Positions 11,572 to 22,707 of a stretch of 64,000 nucleotides of DNA are shown one piece after another (positions within the stretch are counted from its first letter, which is position 1; each line of letters opens with the position of its first letter). The translations under genes and the position numbers were made by a program. The notes beneath the pieces are model-generated. The model was not told the origin of the DNA, did no database searches, and worked only from the letters and a program-made list of their open reading frames with translations. Source of the DNA: Notospermus geniculatus. Its lineage: Eukaryota; Nemertea; Pilidiophora; Heteronemertea; Lineidae. The stretch is taken from positions 62,001 to 126,000 of the forward strand of contig NMRB01000635.1 in assembly GCA_002633025.1 (NCBI GenBank), given 5' to 3'.

Positions 11572-11947
11572 GTTTGTTCACAAATACCACTTGTATTCAT
11601 TGTATTCAGAAATTGTACTCCTTCTGGGTGCCATCACCTGAGTTTATGTCATTGACTGATAATACTGATCAGATCATAAAATACTTCTTGGTGTGTTTAG
11701 CTTTATCTTATCTGTACTGATCCTCAACATTGACCATGCATGAGAGTCACAGTTTCACTTAACCATGGAGACTTATCACAGAGGTGAGCACAATGACCCT
11801 GGCCATTTCATTTTGCCTTTTCATCTGGTTTTCCACCTGTTGTAGAGCTTGTCCATAACTTGCACCCTAGAAACTGTTGGGAAATTGGTGACAGTACATA
11901 CATTCTTTGGTCAGAATTGAACGAAAAAATAACATGTTTATTTCCAG

Positions 11948-12448
11948 GGTTCATCTAAAGTGAGCGATGTGATAGTCATAGAAGATGATGAGCCTCACCA
12001 AACCAGCATCCGCTCTGATCTCCTCCAATCGAGAGGCTTATCAGCAACTAGTCTTGGATCACTCCGACAAACCACACCGTCTTCCAGTCTATCTAGTTTA
12101 GGACAACTGAGCTCTTCATCCGGTGTCCGGCGACAATCACCAGTTTCTAGTGTTCATGGTTCTAGTATTGGTGGGGCACAGACTTCATTTGTGTCGGGCA
12201 ATAGCCCCGCAAAAACTCACAGTACCTCATCCTTCTTACAAGACTCTTCACGTGTTGCCAGCATTGATACTAAGGCACCTGTGATTGCAAATGTTGAGTC
12301 ACTCTCAGGTGGCCCATCAGGACATTCCCTTGGTTCAGGGTCTCTGATGAGCCCAAGCTCATATGACGATTCTATTATGAATCCATTACGCAAGACGCCT
12401 GAGAGACAAGATAGTTTTGGTGAAGGTTCAAGCTTGGAAATGTCTCAG
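11948..12448 (+). CDS. Shared exon: SUMO-interaction-like motif and Ser-rich linker
   Basis: Bounded by acceptor TTTCCAG|GGT and donor TCTCAG|GTGGGT, it is exactly 167 codons, phase 0 at both ends. It begins with GSSKVSDVIVIEDDEP. The hydrophobic VIVI followed by EDDE is a textbook SUMO-interacting motif pattern. The rest is low-complexity, very rich in Ser, Thr and Gly with scattered basic residues, and carries no folded domain. It is the last exon before the array of finger exons and so the natural splice partner for all of them. Reading through the donor gives a 190-residue form ending at 12532. Confidence 0.65.
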
Positions 12449-12756
12449 GTGGGTACTCAAGTTTTCATCTCCTCCTGTCCTTGGAATGAACTGATCATGG
12501 CTGGCCAGCAAAATTGGAAGACCCGCATTTAGTTCTGTGACCATGTCCTCTCTGTCTGTTTCCAGTTAATAAAATGAAATCTGACATTTGAGTGCATAAT
12601 GTGGCGGTAATCATGGTTTGTAGTTGGATATCTGCAGCAGTTACCGGCAGCTGATGTGATAAACCTGCTTCAACCCCCCTCCTGGCCTTCCATTCTATAG
12701 GCTACTGCATGGATTGTGAAAACCAAGCAGGGTACAAATGTATGATTTGGGCTCAA

Positions 12757-13067
12757 GAGAACAGGAATTGGCTGGGCCATGGTTGACAAGTTGACCTACC
12801 ACCACACTCTTAAAATCGGGCAAACCCCACATGACTTGGTGTTCTGCCCATATTATCTTCTTGTCTGGGGTCTTGTCTGTGTTTACCTTCCAGTATTCTG
12901 CCATGATATTCATTCTGAGGACATCTTTGTGGAAGAACGACCATCCGACTTCATTGTTTGCCTTGTACTGCTATCTCTGGGTTTTCAGGTGTTTGCGTCA
13001 CTTGTGTTTGTGAAGTTCTTGACAGAAATTAACATGGAATTGATGGTGTTAGTGTTCCCTGTGCCAA
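12757..13067. repeat. Local duplicate, copy 1
   Basis: This segment matches 13614-13926 with only scattered differences (shared word CTTCCAGTATTCTGCCATGA). The two lie on either side of an N gap, so this is either a real tandem duplication or two haplotypes placed in series. Open frames here are not supported by any motif. Confidence 0.6.
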
Positions 13068-13079
13068 GCTAGCAGCACA

Positions 13080-13316
13080 CGTCACCATTTTCGTTGCTCG
13101 TACAGGCAATTTTCGTGGTCAGCAATTTTTGTGGCGGTTGCCGGTTTACAGCAGATGTCACCACTCGGTGGTCTCGTGTGCTGCTGATGGTCACGCATCA
13201 CCAAAACTGGCAACTACGAGCAATTTTCGTGGTGAGAAATGATTTGTGGTCACCACAGAATTTCCATGGTGAGTGGTCGTTGCCGGCCACAGCACACTTG
13301 GCCATTTTCGTGGTGA
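13080..13316. repeat. Degenerate short-word repeat next to gap
   Basis: The words TTTTCGTGGT and GTCACCA recur at irregular spacing in both orientations up to the gap edge. This is probably the simple repeat that broke the assembly. Confidence 0.4.
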
Positions 13317-13613
13317 NNNNNNNNNNNNNNNNNNNNNNNNNNNNNNNNNNNNNNNNNNNNNNNNNNNNNNNNNNNNNNNNNNNNNNNNNNNNNNNNNNNN
13401 NNNNNNNNNNNNNNNNNNNNNNNNNNNNNNNNNNNNNNNNNNNNNNNNNNNNNNNNNNNNNNNNNNNNNNNNNNNNNNNNNNNNNNNNNNNNNNNNNNNN
13501 NNNNNNNNNNNNNNNNNNNNNNNNNNNNNNNNNNNNNNNNNNNNNNNNNNNNNNNNNNNNNNNNNNNNNNNNNNNNNNNNNNNNNNNNNNNNNNNNNNNN
13601 NNNNNNNNNNNNN
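13317..13613. other. Assembly gap
   Basis: A run of N with no sequence information. Frames reported across it are meaningless. Confidence 1.
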
Positions 13614-13926
13614 GAACAGGAATTGACTGGGCCACAGGCTGATCTACCACCACCAGACCACAGTCGGGCAACCCCCACATGACTTGGTGTTCTGCCCACA
13701 TTATCTTCTTGTCTGGGGGTCTTGTCTGTGTTTACCTTCCAGTATTCTGCCATGATATTCATTCTGAGGACATCTTTGTGGAAGAACGACCATCCGACTT
13801 CATAGTTTGCCTTGTACTTCTATCTTTGGGTTTTCAGGTGCTTGCGTCACTTGTGTTTGTGAAGTTGACAGAAATTGTATGCAGAATTAAACATGGAATT
13901 GCTGGTGTCAGTGTTCCCTGTGCCAG
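13614..13926. repeat. Local duplicate, copy 2
   Basis: Second copy of the segment at 12757-13067, directly after the gap. Confidence 0.6.
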
Positions 13927-13929
13927 GCT

Positions 13930-15264
13930 CTAACTGTTAAAAGTCATTGAAGAATGAAAGTATATGAGGGTCAGCAGGGTCTCTGCCAGAAATTGTTTTG
14001 AGAGTATACTGATTTCTTCAAAATCGGCACAAACGCCATGAAATAAAAGAAAATGATCCTTTTCTGTTCCTTTGAGGGGACTAGCATAGCACCCTCTGGC
14101 AGAAACACTGGACTCAGACTAACACTACTAACAGACAAATGTGACCCGCTCTGGTGAAAAGAGTGGCATGTCGCTCAGAAGGTGACCCTGAACGAACTGA
14201 GATGACACCAGGAGAGAATGGAAGAAGTAATGTAGATTCTTTCAGATTTCAGAATCTAGGTAGACAATACAGTACTGAAACAGACAAACATTTGGTCTCA
14301 ACCTGCAAAGGTACATGTAAGAGCGACATGCATCTCGTTTTGCCAGAGTCGGTCACAAATGGTCATAATTTGATCAGTTCCAAATACACCAACTCCAGGT
14401 TTTAAAGGGCTTTGATACACTCATCCATGTGCAAGCCCTTATTCAGCATATTCAGAAATTGAGATCAAAATTATGGCCATTTGGAANACTCCTTGCGTAA
14501 AGTCGACAGAGGTGTGTGAGTGAAGCATTTGTGGTCCATGTGCATGCACTCATGTATTCTCTCTCTGTGTGGAGTTTCGCAAGGGGTCTGTTGATCGTGG
14601 GGTGGGATGGGGTCGGGGGAGGTAGTAGATGGTCTTTCTTTCACTCCATGTTGTGTGTTTCAGTTTTGAGTTTTCAGTGCGACTTGTGAATGGTGCCTCA
14701 TAAGCACAGACTGCACCCTGGGGGTAGTCACCTAAAACATCAAGCAACCAGACTTCTTGAAATGTTTGGGGAGAAGAGTTATTTTATACATGTAAATGTG
14801 CTCTTTGGTAAGACTGGATAAGACATGATTCTTATGCAAGTTGGTGGCCAATTAACAACTCAATTGGATCTCTTGACTTTGGTTTTCAAATAGACATGAG
14901 AAAGAGAGTGGAAATATTGAATACATTGGTTTGTCAGTGCTATTGTTCTTGGAATATCTAGGGGATCTGTTGGTTGCAGTTGGTGGTCATGAGATACCCA
15001 TTCACATGTCACTATTCTAAAGACTTAGTTTGCTCTGTGGAGGGGAGGAAAGGACCTCTTCATGCCGATTAATAACAGAGCTTTCTTGGAGATGCTCTAG
15101 CAGGTCAAGATTTCTAGCCACCTCAGACTTAGAGTTGATGTGATCCAGTCGTAAAGGCCTTCGTGGAAATCATACACTGATGACAAAGGTTNCCCCCCCC
15201 AAGTCCAATTTCAACTGTACTTGACAGCAACACTCCACAAATTAAACGCCGAAATTTTCTGACA
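13930..15264. other. Intron-like sequence, no gene seen
   Basis: No exon with a recognisable domain and no complete repeat found. Single unknown bases at 14487 and 15192 may mark contig joins. Confidence 0.5.
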
Positions 15265-15268
15265 TTAA

Positions 15269-17511
15269 CCCTTTCCATGCAGTTCGCCAAGCAAAAACGA
15301 CTCAAAATGCGTTCAGCGAATTACGTTCGCCATGTTAGTTACCATTACTCATATAGTTGGCAGTGGCGGATTGATTGTACTTTTGTTTCACGTTAGACAA
15401 CGCCAACAGCGGAACAGGTTCGTCTCACAGCTGAACAGGCCAAGGATTTGATTCTGGCTGGTTTGAGAGGCTCGGACTTGGAGGATAATGCCCAGGACCC
15501 CGACGATACAATTGAGGATGTTTTGAACCCAGATTCTGATATTGACTCGGAATATTCCCCAGAACGATGTGATTCTCTCGATGATGGTGAGTTATCCGAT
15601 GGGGTTTCTGACAGCGATGATGACAATGCAGTTTCCGCTCAGAACCAGAGAGGGCGTGGCAGGGTCGTCAATCGTGTGGGCAGGCCACGCCAACGTGGAA
15701 GAGGTGGGAACCGTGGTGCGCGCGGTGCTAACAGTGCTGGAAGCAGGCAGGGCCGTGGCAGAAGGGCCAGTAATGTGCCTGTTGACATTGGGACTTGGGA
15801 TAATGTAACCAGAGCAGACGAAGGGCCAAGTCAGATTCGTTTTACTCCCAGAAATGGTGTGTCCGGTCCCGTCAATGTTGATAACATAGTAGATGAAGAA
15901 CCTGTTACTTGGTTCAAACTTCTCTTCACTGAGGAGATCGTTGATGATATCGTGGATGAGTGCAATCGCTATGCTGCCGAAAAAATTGCCGCTGGTAATT
16001 TCAGTCCACATTCTAGGATAAAGAACTGGACTCCCACCAATCGTGATGAATTTTACCGGTTCATTGGCACTCTTTTGAACATGGGCATAATACGAATGCC
16101 TGCAGTGCAAGATTACTGGTCACTTAGTTGGGAGACGAATGTGCCGTTCTTCAGGGATGCCTGGCCCAGCAGGGACCGCTTTCTTGTGTTGTATCATACA
16201 GTGCTGCACGTCTGTCAGGCAGATCCCAATAACCCTGCACGAGGACAGAAGATCTCCCCCCTTGTCGACAAATTGGTGGAGAACTTCAATCGCTATTATA
16301 GCCCTTATCGTCAACTGTCAATGGACGAGAGCATGATTGGATACAAAGGCCGCGTGGTCTTAAAAATGTATGACCGCAAGAAACCCACCAAGTGGGGTAT
16401 ACTTGCAAAAACAGTTGCCTGTGGTATCACTGGATATATGTTGGTCATCAAATTGTGCTTTGGTAAGGACAATGCAGAACCCGATCTTCCTCCAGGCCTC
16501 AACAAAACCACCAAGTCAGTTGTTGATTGCCTTGATCGCTTCAGGAACAGGGGTCATCATGTCTTCCTTGACCGTTCGTACTGTAGTGTTCCTTTGGCAG
16601 AGCACTTGTATGGGATTAGAATTCATATGACTGGGACAATGATGTTGAATCGGAAGGGCATTCCTGATGATATCAAGGCAGTCGAGCAAATGAAAGCTGG
16701 TGATGTCAAGGCCTACAGAAAGCGGAATAGTCAAGTGATGGTGTTGGACTGGAAAGACAAGCGTGTAGTGACAATGATTAGTACCTTTTATAGGGGAGAT
16801 GTTATGGTGAACAAAGCTGTCAAGGGTCGAGAGGATCAGACCATTGTGAAACCAAATGTTGTTGAGCAGTACAATCAGTTCATGGGTGGTGTCAACTTTC
16901 ATGATCAGTACAACAGTTATTATGACTGTGCTAGAAAGTCAGTGAAATGGTGGAAAAAGGTGTTCTTTTGGATGCTTGAGTGCTGTGTAACCAACAGTTT
17001 CATTTTGTACAAGTTGGGCAAACCTGATGTCGACAAGAATATTTCTCTCTTGAAGTTCCGCAGACAGCTTGTAAAAGGCCTTGTCCCTGAGGCAGATGTC
17101 ATCTCTCCTCAGCCAAAGAGAGGGGGGAAGAGGCTTGATGGCAAGTATCACAGGCTTGCTAAGGATCCTAACAAGAAGACAAGGGATTGCAGAGTATGCA
17201 GTGATCGGAAGGCTGGAGCCAGGCACGAGTCATACTTCTTCTGTGACACTTGCACAGACAAACCTTCCCTTCATTCCTTCCCTTGTTTTGACAGGTATCA
17301 TACTGAGAAGCACTACAAGTAGGCTATGATCCTATCAAGTATCATTGCATACACTGCAGTCTCTGTCCTTGTAAATTTGGTCCGTCCTGCTGGTGTGATC
17401 AAGTGTACTTCGGAGGTGAAACAGCTAAAACTTGCAGTCACCGCCACTTGCCAACCACCCTCACAGGTGGACACTTTTTGACTCTTGACAAAAAATTCAG
17501 CATGGAAAGGG
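15269..17511 (+). mobile_element. Complete piggyBac-family transposon
   Basis: The element is bounded by the canonical TTAA target duplication on both sides (15265-15268 and 17512-17515). Perfect 12-bp terminal inverted repeats, CCCTTTCCATGC and GCATGGAAAGGG, form the ends, and subterminal inverted words (GACTCAAAA near 15300, TTTTGACTC near 17478) lie inside. It is 2243 bp long and carries one long transposase frame. Intact ends and frame point to recent insertion. It lies in the intron between the shared exons and the finger array. Confidence 0.93.
15448..17322 (+). CDS. piggyBac transposase
   Basis: About 620 residues: an acidic then Arg/Gly-rich N-terminus, the DDE_Tnp_1_7 (piggyBac) core, and a C-terminal Cys/His-rich zinc-binding domain (CRVC, CDTC, then C and H residues). 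The first catalytic Asp lies in SMDESMIGYKG (D293) and the second in VFLDRSYCS (D375). At the third site the family has GGVDxxDQ but here it is GGVNFHDQ (N483, D486), so the first of the two Asp residues is Asn. No ATG opens this frame. An in-frame ATG at 15307 is separated from it by a TAG at 15394. That TAG ends a possible 63-bp GT-AG intron (15334-15396), so the product is made either by splicing or not at all. Self-mobilisation is doubtful. Confidence 0.88.
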   Translation: MILAGLRGSDLEDNAQDPDDTIEDVLNPDSDIDSEYSPERCDSLDDGELSDGVSDSDDDNAVSAQNQRGRGRVVNRVGRPRQRGRGGNRGARGANSAGSRQGRGRRASNVPVDIGTWDNVTRADEGPSQIRFTPRNGVSGPVNVDNIVDEEPVTWFKLLFTEEIVDDIVDECNRYAAEKIAAGNFSPHSRIKNWTPTNRDEFYRFIGTLLNMGIIRMPAVQDYWSLSWETNVPFFRDAWPSRDRFLVLYHTVLHVCQADPNNPARGQKISPLVDKLVENFNRYYSPYRQLSMDESMIGYKGRVVLKMYDRKKPTKWGILAKTVACGITGYMLVIKLCFGKDNAEPDLPPGLNKTTKSVVDCLDRFRNRGHHVFLDRSYCSVPLAEHLYGIRIHMTGTMMLNRKGIPDDIKAVEQMKAGDVKAYRKRNSQVMVLDWKDKRVVTMISTFYRGDVMVNKAVKGREDQTIVKPNVVEQYNQFMGGVNFHDQYNSYYDCARKSVKWWKKVFFWMLECCVTNSFILYKLGKPDVDKNISLLKFRRQLVKGLVPEADVISPQPKRGGKRLDGKYHRLAKDPNKKTRDCRVCSDRKAGARHESYFFCDTCTDKPSLHSFPCFDRYHTEKHYK

Positions 17512-17515
17512 TTAA

Positions 17516-19409
17516 CACTTGTACTTTAGTCGCTGACACGTTTCAAAATACATGTAGCTCAGTCAAGGTATTACCGAATTGGCTAAAATGTAGTGTCTAC
17601 CGTCCACTACATGATTTGTCAATCAGTGTATGAAAGCCATCATGAGTAAAGTTCAGCACAATCTGCAGAGAACTCAATCAATAGAAAGCAGATTGTGGTT
17701 AAGTGGCATAATAACGGTTACATAATCTGGCCTATTGATTGTTCACAGCCACAAGTGTAGAGAATAGCCGTCATTACACTACATGGGATTTTTGCGGTCA
17801 CACCTATGAATTGCCGGGCTTCAAGAAACTCGTGTCTGAAAAACACGGCAAGCTCGCCGGGCTTTTCGAAATCCCCTTGTTTTCGTTAGTTCTTAGCATG
17901 GCTACAGATGGTGCAGCCACTATGTGACATCGTTTTGGTGCCTCCAACATTGTGTACCAATACAGAAATGACCGAAGAGTCAGTGCATGCAGTGCACCTG
18001 TCGCCGGGCTATTTAACCACACTGTAGTAGTGTGACCTCTCGCCGGGCTTTTCGTACACACGGGTTTGACACAAGTCTGGAAAAACACGGGTACTTGTAT
18101 TTTCAACAGGTGTAACCGTAGCTAGTGTAAACCTGGCCTAAGAGTCACCAGTGAATAAAAATATTCAATTTCCTCACTTATGCATGCCATTGAGTCCTCT
18201 GTAGACTGTGCCCGATTTGACTTCCGATGAAGTTGGACTTGGTGCTGCGGAAACGGTCTGATCTTTGATATTCGGACCCGTACTGTTGCACAGGCCTTTT
18301 GAATTTTTGACTGGATTATACATCAAGGGTCCATCTTCATGCAGAGCTAGTGTGTACATGTTTACTTTAGAATTTCCAGTACTACACTGGAAAACATGGA
18401 GTGCTTGCCAGCCTACTGTGTTCTCCTGTGCAATTTTCTGACACATATTTGTTGCCCTGGAAATATCTGCAAACCATGCTGCTCTGTTTGGAATGATGTC
18501 ATCCATTGTCAAAAGTAAAGGGTTGCTCCATGTGAATCGTCGAGTCAGTTCTCCACGGGTGACTCCACCGAAGAAAGATGTGGACCATCGTTTGTGTCTT
18601 TGGTCTCTGGAGACCAACAACGTTGAATTGCCCAAAGAAAGCCAACTTGCATTTGGAGCAGTGCCTGAAAATTGGTTTGGTTTTAAAGAAAAGGAGAAGA
18701 GTATTTTCTTTGCTGATTGTTTTGCTCGCTGAGTCCCCATTGCTCAACAACGTAATGACTGACATTCAGTCCACCCAAAGTTTGCAGAAATTTCCAGGTT
18801 TTTCCCCATATTTGTTTGTACATAGTGTGTACAATACATCCTCCCCTACAGACCCTTTTCGGACTGACATGACAGGTTCTCATGGCTGTAGAAAAGATAA
18901 AAATTCTTGATTTGGATGGTTGAGGCCTTCTTTCCAGGTGGTTATTGAGCCTGAGGGCAAGACATCATCTCATGTCAGCATTTTGGCAAGTCTTATGTTG
19001 AATATCTAAAAAAGTCCTGAGAGGGTTTCCCATGCTCGTTTCCTTTTCAGGTCTGGAGTTGAAAGATCACAATGATTCCGGAGTCACAACCATTTTTTAC
19101 AGCGACCCTACATGTCTAGACAGAATAAAATCCGTTCTTTGTGTGAATAGTCAACTTACTTTTCTTACCATCATCATCAACCTTTCATGTACTGTATCAT
19201 GTACATACAGTTTCCCATTGTCTCCTGATCGAGTCCTTGCGACCGCTTGTCCAGTTCAATCACTGGTTGAGAATTTCACAATCAGTAACCTGTATGTAAT
19301 GAAGTGCGATTCATCAGAACAACAAGTGTTGGTCTTCCATAGGGCAGATAAAATGAAATGAACAGGTTGATCTTGGCAAAACTGCCATATCTCCCTCCTG
19401 ACTTCAACT
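17516..19409. other. Intron-like sequence, no gene recognised
   Basis: A few GCCGGGCTTTTCG words recur around 17815-18055, suggesting a decayed repeat. A minus-strand frame of 188 codons at 18174-18740 has no motif I can assign and no splice context. It may be a transposon relic. Confidence 0.4.
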
Positions 19410-19712
19410 TAAAGGTGCCCACAGGTCGACATTGCACCCTAACATGCCTAAAGCAACTTGCGTCAACTAGCTTTCCGGCGATGGAAGCAACTCGGAGTGA
19501 CTGATCAGTTGCCGATTTTGTCGACCTAGCACGCTTGCCTCTCCGAGCAACTGCCGTATGGATCAGACCGTGCTGTTCGAGGTATAACTGCCAGTTGCTC
19601 CGAGGCCCTCTCAATCGCTGAAATGTCGACCTGCGCACGTGGTGGTTTTTTGATTCGTCAGCGGATCCATCAAGTTGCTTTAAGATGCAATGTCGACCTG
19701 TGGGCACCTTAA
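19410..19712. mobile_element. Foldback MITE, TAA-flanked
   Basis: The left arm AGGTGCCCACAGGTCGACAT and the right arm ATGTCGACCTGTGGGCACCT are inverted and perfect over 20 bp, and the pairing continues less exactly (GCAACTT with AAGTTGC). TAA borders both ends. Noncoding. Confidence 0.7.
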
Positions 19713-20136
19713 GAGTTCTGTAAACCTCTGACATGCCTGAGTGGATATTCAGTGTCCTCTTTGTGGTGTACAATTCAAACATGTAATCTGGATACCTCTG
19801 CCATTGTCTGCATCTATCACTTCAAAGTTTCCCGGACTTTGTGGATGTCCATTCGATCAGAGCAAATTTGTTGATGTGAACACTGACTCAGACTGTGCAA
19901 GACATATCACTCTTTAACTCATTGTCTGCGAACACAACAGTCAACATTCCCAGAGCCAGAGTGGCGAAGGGAAATGTTTCTTGCAGCAGAATTTGCTTCT
20001 GGTTGGTATGAAGTCGATTCAAAGAAATTGGATCAGTATGTTCTGTTGCTCGTCATTCATCAGTCTTGCTGGAATGTGCAGTCACCGTTTAAAAGCAGAA
20101 ATAAACTCTAAAAATACCTCCTCCCTCTCCTTCCAG

Positions 20137-20481
20137 GTGGCAGCACCTGATGGAGTCGCGAGCGGGGATAGCATTTGTCCTGTATGTCTAAAAGTGTGCC
20201 CAAATCCGACAGCGTTGACACGCCATATTGTGGATTGGCACGCAGGGAAACAATTTGAGTGCGTTTATTGTAAGAAGCACTTCACCACACCGGATTATCT
20301 CCAAATCCATGTGAGAATACATACTGGGGAACAGCGTTATGTATGCCGACTAGGATGTGGAAGGAAGTTCCATTTCAATTCAGCGAGACACCGGCACGAG
20401 AAGATGAAAGTGTGTCAGACGGGTGCAGGAGCTCATCTGCTGTCAGTCAGTCAACAGCTAACCAAAGGATGGCCAGGATGA
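20137..20481 (+). CDS. Alternative terminal exon 1: three-finger zinc-finger end
   Basis: Acceptor CCTTCCAG|GTG, phase 0, 114 residues. Finger 1 helix NPTALTR lacks the usual Phe (VCP in its place). Finger 2 helix is TPDYLQI. The third module has two Cys four apart, then a His and Cys ending in KVC, so it is a C2HC-like variant. It pairs with exon 2 as the most diverged, three-finger block at the head of the array. The alternative is an internal exon, but no donor precedes the stop. Confidence 0.82.
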   Translation: MAAPDGVASGDSICPVCLKVCPNPTALTRHIVDWHAGKQFECVYCKKHFTTPDYLQIHVRIHTGEQRYVCRLGCGRKFHFNSARHRHEKMKVCQTGAGAHLLSVSQQLTKGWPG

Positions 20482-20980
20482 AGAGACAACTTTGATGAGA
20501 TGTTCAGAATAGAAATTGCTGTTGAAAAATGTATATTCGTAGTACATCACTTGGTGAAAACCATGTCAGTTTTTAGAAAAAGAGCAAATATTGATGGCTA
20601 AAAAGCCTTGGTCAGGGTTGGTTGGAAGGATGTCCTCTTGTCTGTAGAACATCATTCTGTTCTGAAAATAAGGCTGCAAGAAGCCATGGCTGGGGTCAGT
20701 GGGGATAAAGTCTTCAATTCCACTGAGCGATTTCTAGCAATAAGTTACAAGGAATCTTCAGCTCAGTCGTAGGCTGTGGCTTAGGTTCCTTCTTGATTTG
20801 AAGTTCAGATGTACTCGGTCATTTGGATCCAATGTTCCTTGGGGATGGTCTGTTGTGCTCATGTCGTTGTCCTAGGCAAAGGAGTTGTGGAGTTTTCAAC
20901 AAAACTCGTCCAGATTTGGGTCTCCTTGTCTTCTATAGTTATTGGTTCTAAGTAAAAGTGTGTCATTTGTCTACTTGCAG

Positions 20981-21514
20981 TTGCAACAACAAATACTTGA
21001 CCGTAACAAGGGAAAGATGTGCACTTATTGCTGGCGGCCGTTTGAAACGCCCGAGGATCTCAAAGTCCACATCTTACGCAATCACACTGATCATGCAGAG
21101 GGGGAAAAAATATTCGAATGCGCTTGGTGCAAGAAAAAGTTCTCCAAGTTCGAATACTTGCAGAAGCATAAGATCATTCATACCGGGGAGAAACGTTACC
21201 CTTGTCGTTTCTGCGGCAAGAAGTTTCCTTTTAATTCGTCAAGGCATCGGCATGAAAAGGCTCGTACATGCATCCTCGGTGTCAGTCAATCACCATGCAG
21301 TCTTGTACCCAATTATAGGCCTATTTATTCCGGGATTTCTGATTCTGGCCCAAGTCTTTTGAAAGTTGGTTACATGGATCCTCCTCCGTTTTCTATGGAC
21401 ATGTCATCGGCAGGCGATCCACCTGCAGCGCTTTCCAGTGGGTCATTGGAAGAAGATTCCAAGGAGGCAGGCATGATTTGTAAGCAAGAGGAACGTGACT
21501 TTGCAAATGAATGA
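20981..21514 (+). CDS. Alternative terminal exon 2: three-finger end with long tail
   Basis: Acceptor CTACTTGCAG|TTG, phase 0, 177 residues, the longest of the array. Helices are TPEDLKV (with a five-residue His-His spacing, HILRNH) and KFEYLQK. The third module, CRFCGKKF to RTC, is C2HC like that of exon 1. About 80 residues rich in Ser, Pro and Asp follow the fingers and are found in no other exon. Confidence 0.83.
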   Translation: MQQQILDRNKGKMCTYCWRPFETPEDLKVHILRNHTDHAEGEKIFECAWCKKKFSKFEYLQKHKIIHTGEKRYPCRFCGKKFPFNSSRHRHEKARTCILGVSQSPCSLVPNYRPIYSGISDSGPSLLKVGYMDPPPFSMDMSSAGDPPAALSSGSLEEDSKEAGMICKQEERDFANE

Positions 21515-21813
21515 GAAGGAACATGAAGATCACAGATTTCACCAACTATTTAACAGATGTTTGCTTCTCAAATAATGGACTTGAGATGTTTTCCTTTACG
21601 CATGTTTACATGTAGCAAAGGTTTGGAGACCAAAATAAGGCCAACAAAAATGACAGTTTTGCATGTATTGGTCATCAGCATCCTTCTTGTTCTTTTTCAG
21701 ATGATCAGAATTTTTCTGATTCACTGATTAAATGGGAAGTCCACCCCAAATTTTCGTGACAATGATTCTATTCTGCCATCGTCGGCCTGACTCGAGTTAT
21801 CTCTCTCTTACAG

Positions 21814-22122
21814 TATGTTACAGATGGAAACGATGCTGTCCAAACTCAGATTGTAGACCACGAAAGAAATCAGCAATCCCCTGGTCAAATCTATGGTAAC
21901 AGGTCACCAAGGGGGCGTACGTTCGGTCACCAGTGTCCAATTTGTAATAAAGTTTTCGTAACTCCAAGTAAACTGGCTCGACATGCCCATACTCACACGG
22001 GTGAACGACCTCATGTGTGTAGGTTCTGTCACAAAGCATTTCGACAGAAATCGCATCTTCATACACATATTTTGAGCAAGCATAACTCGGAAATATTGGT
22101 GCAGAATGTGCAGCAGGATTAA
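21814..22122 (+). CDS. Alternative terminal exon 3: two-finger end
   Basis: Acceptor CTCTTACAG|TAT, phase 0, 102 residues; it contains no ATG near its start, so it can only be a spliced exon. Helices TPSKLAR and QKSHLHT are joined by HTGERP. It is a tandem duplicate of exon 4, with nearly identical intron ends and the same first 18 codons. AATAAA follows at 22283. Confidence 0.87.
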   Translation, partial: YVTDGNDAVQTQIVDHERNQQSPGQIYGNRSPRGRTFGHQCPICNKVFVTPSKLARHAHTHTGERPHVCRFCHKAFRQKSHLHTHILSKHNSEILVQNVQQD

Positions 22123-22707
22123 AACACAAGGGTACCTATACTTCCTTGATTGAAATATTGAAGATATGAAGCATTTGTCATATATATTTTATAGAAAATA
22201 GTCAGCTGACCATGTCAATTTACGATTATTCAGTACTACTTATTGTCATAATGAATATGATAAGTTAATTGTGGTAGAGAGTAATAAACTTGCAATTTCA
22301 ATTGTTTTGGTTTTTCCTGTTCTTTCATCTCAACAAGACGCAAACTGAGTTCCATGACGATTACCGTAGTGTGTGCGAGCATTCTATGCGCCAGTGACAT
22401 TAATTATCTCAACCTCCCAGACGATGTCAAAATAACAAAGATTGGATTTAAATTCTCAGCACCGTGGTTGCGCCAATGGTGAAGTTTCCTTTCTTAGACG
22501 TGTTCTTCAATCAGAGCTATGGCCGACAAAAAGAGCAGTTTTAGGCATGTATTGGCCATCAGCACCCATCTTCTTGCCCCTTTTTCAGGGTGATCAGAAT
22601 TTTTCTGATTCATTGACTGCTTTGAAAATCTGCCCCAAATTTTAAACCTGTCATTAATTCTTCTTTCTGCCATCGTCGGCCTGACTCGAGTTATCTCTCT
22701 CTTACAG

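Noticed and set aside
11025-11600. Minus-strand Ser-rich ORFs
   Set aside because: Antisense shadow of the acidic shared exon.
13198-13762. ORFs of about 170 codons in several frames
   Set aside because: They consist mostly of the N gap.
18174-18740. Minus-strand ORF of 188 codons
   Set aside because: No recognised motif, no splice context and overlapping frames on both strands; left unassigned.
1-20136. BTB domain exon for the finger locus
   Set aside because: Looked for in all visible frames of the upstream region; nothing resembling a BTB fold was found, though gaps could hide it.
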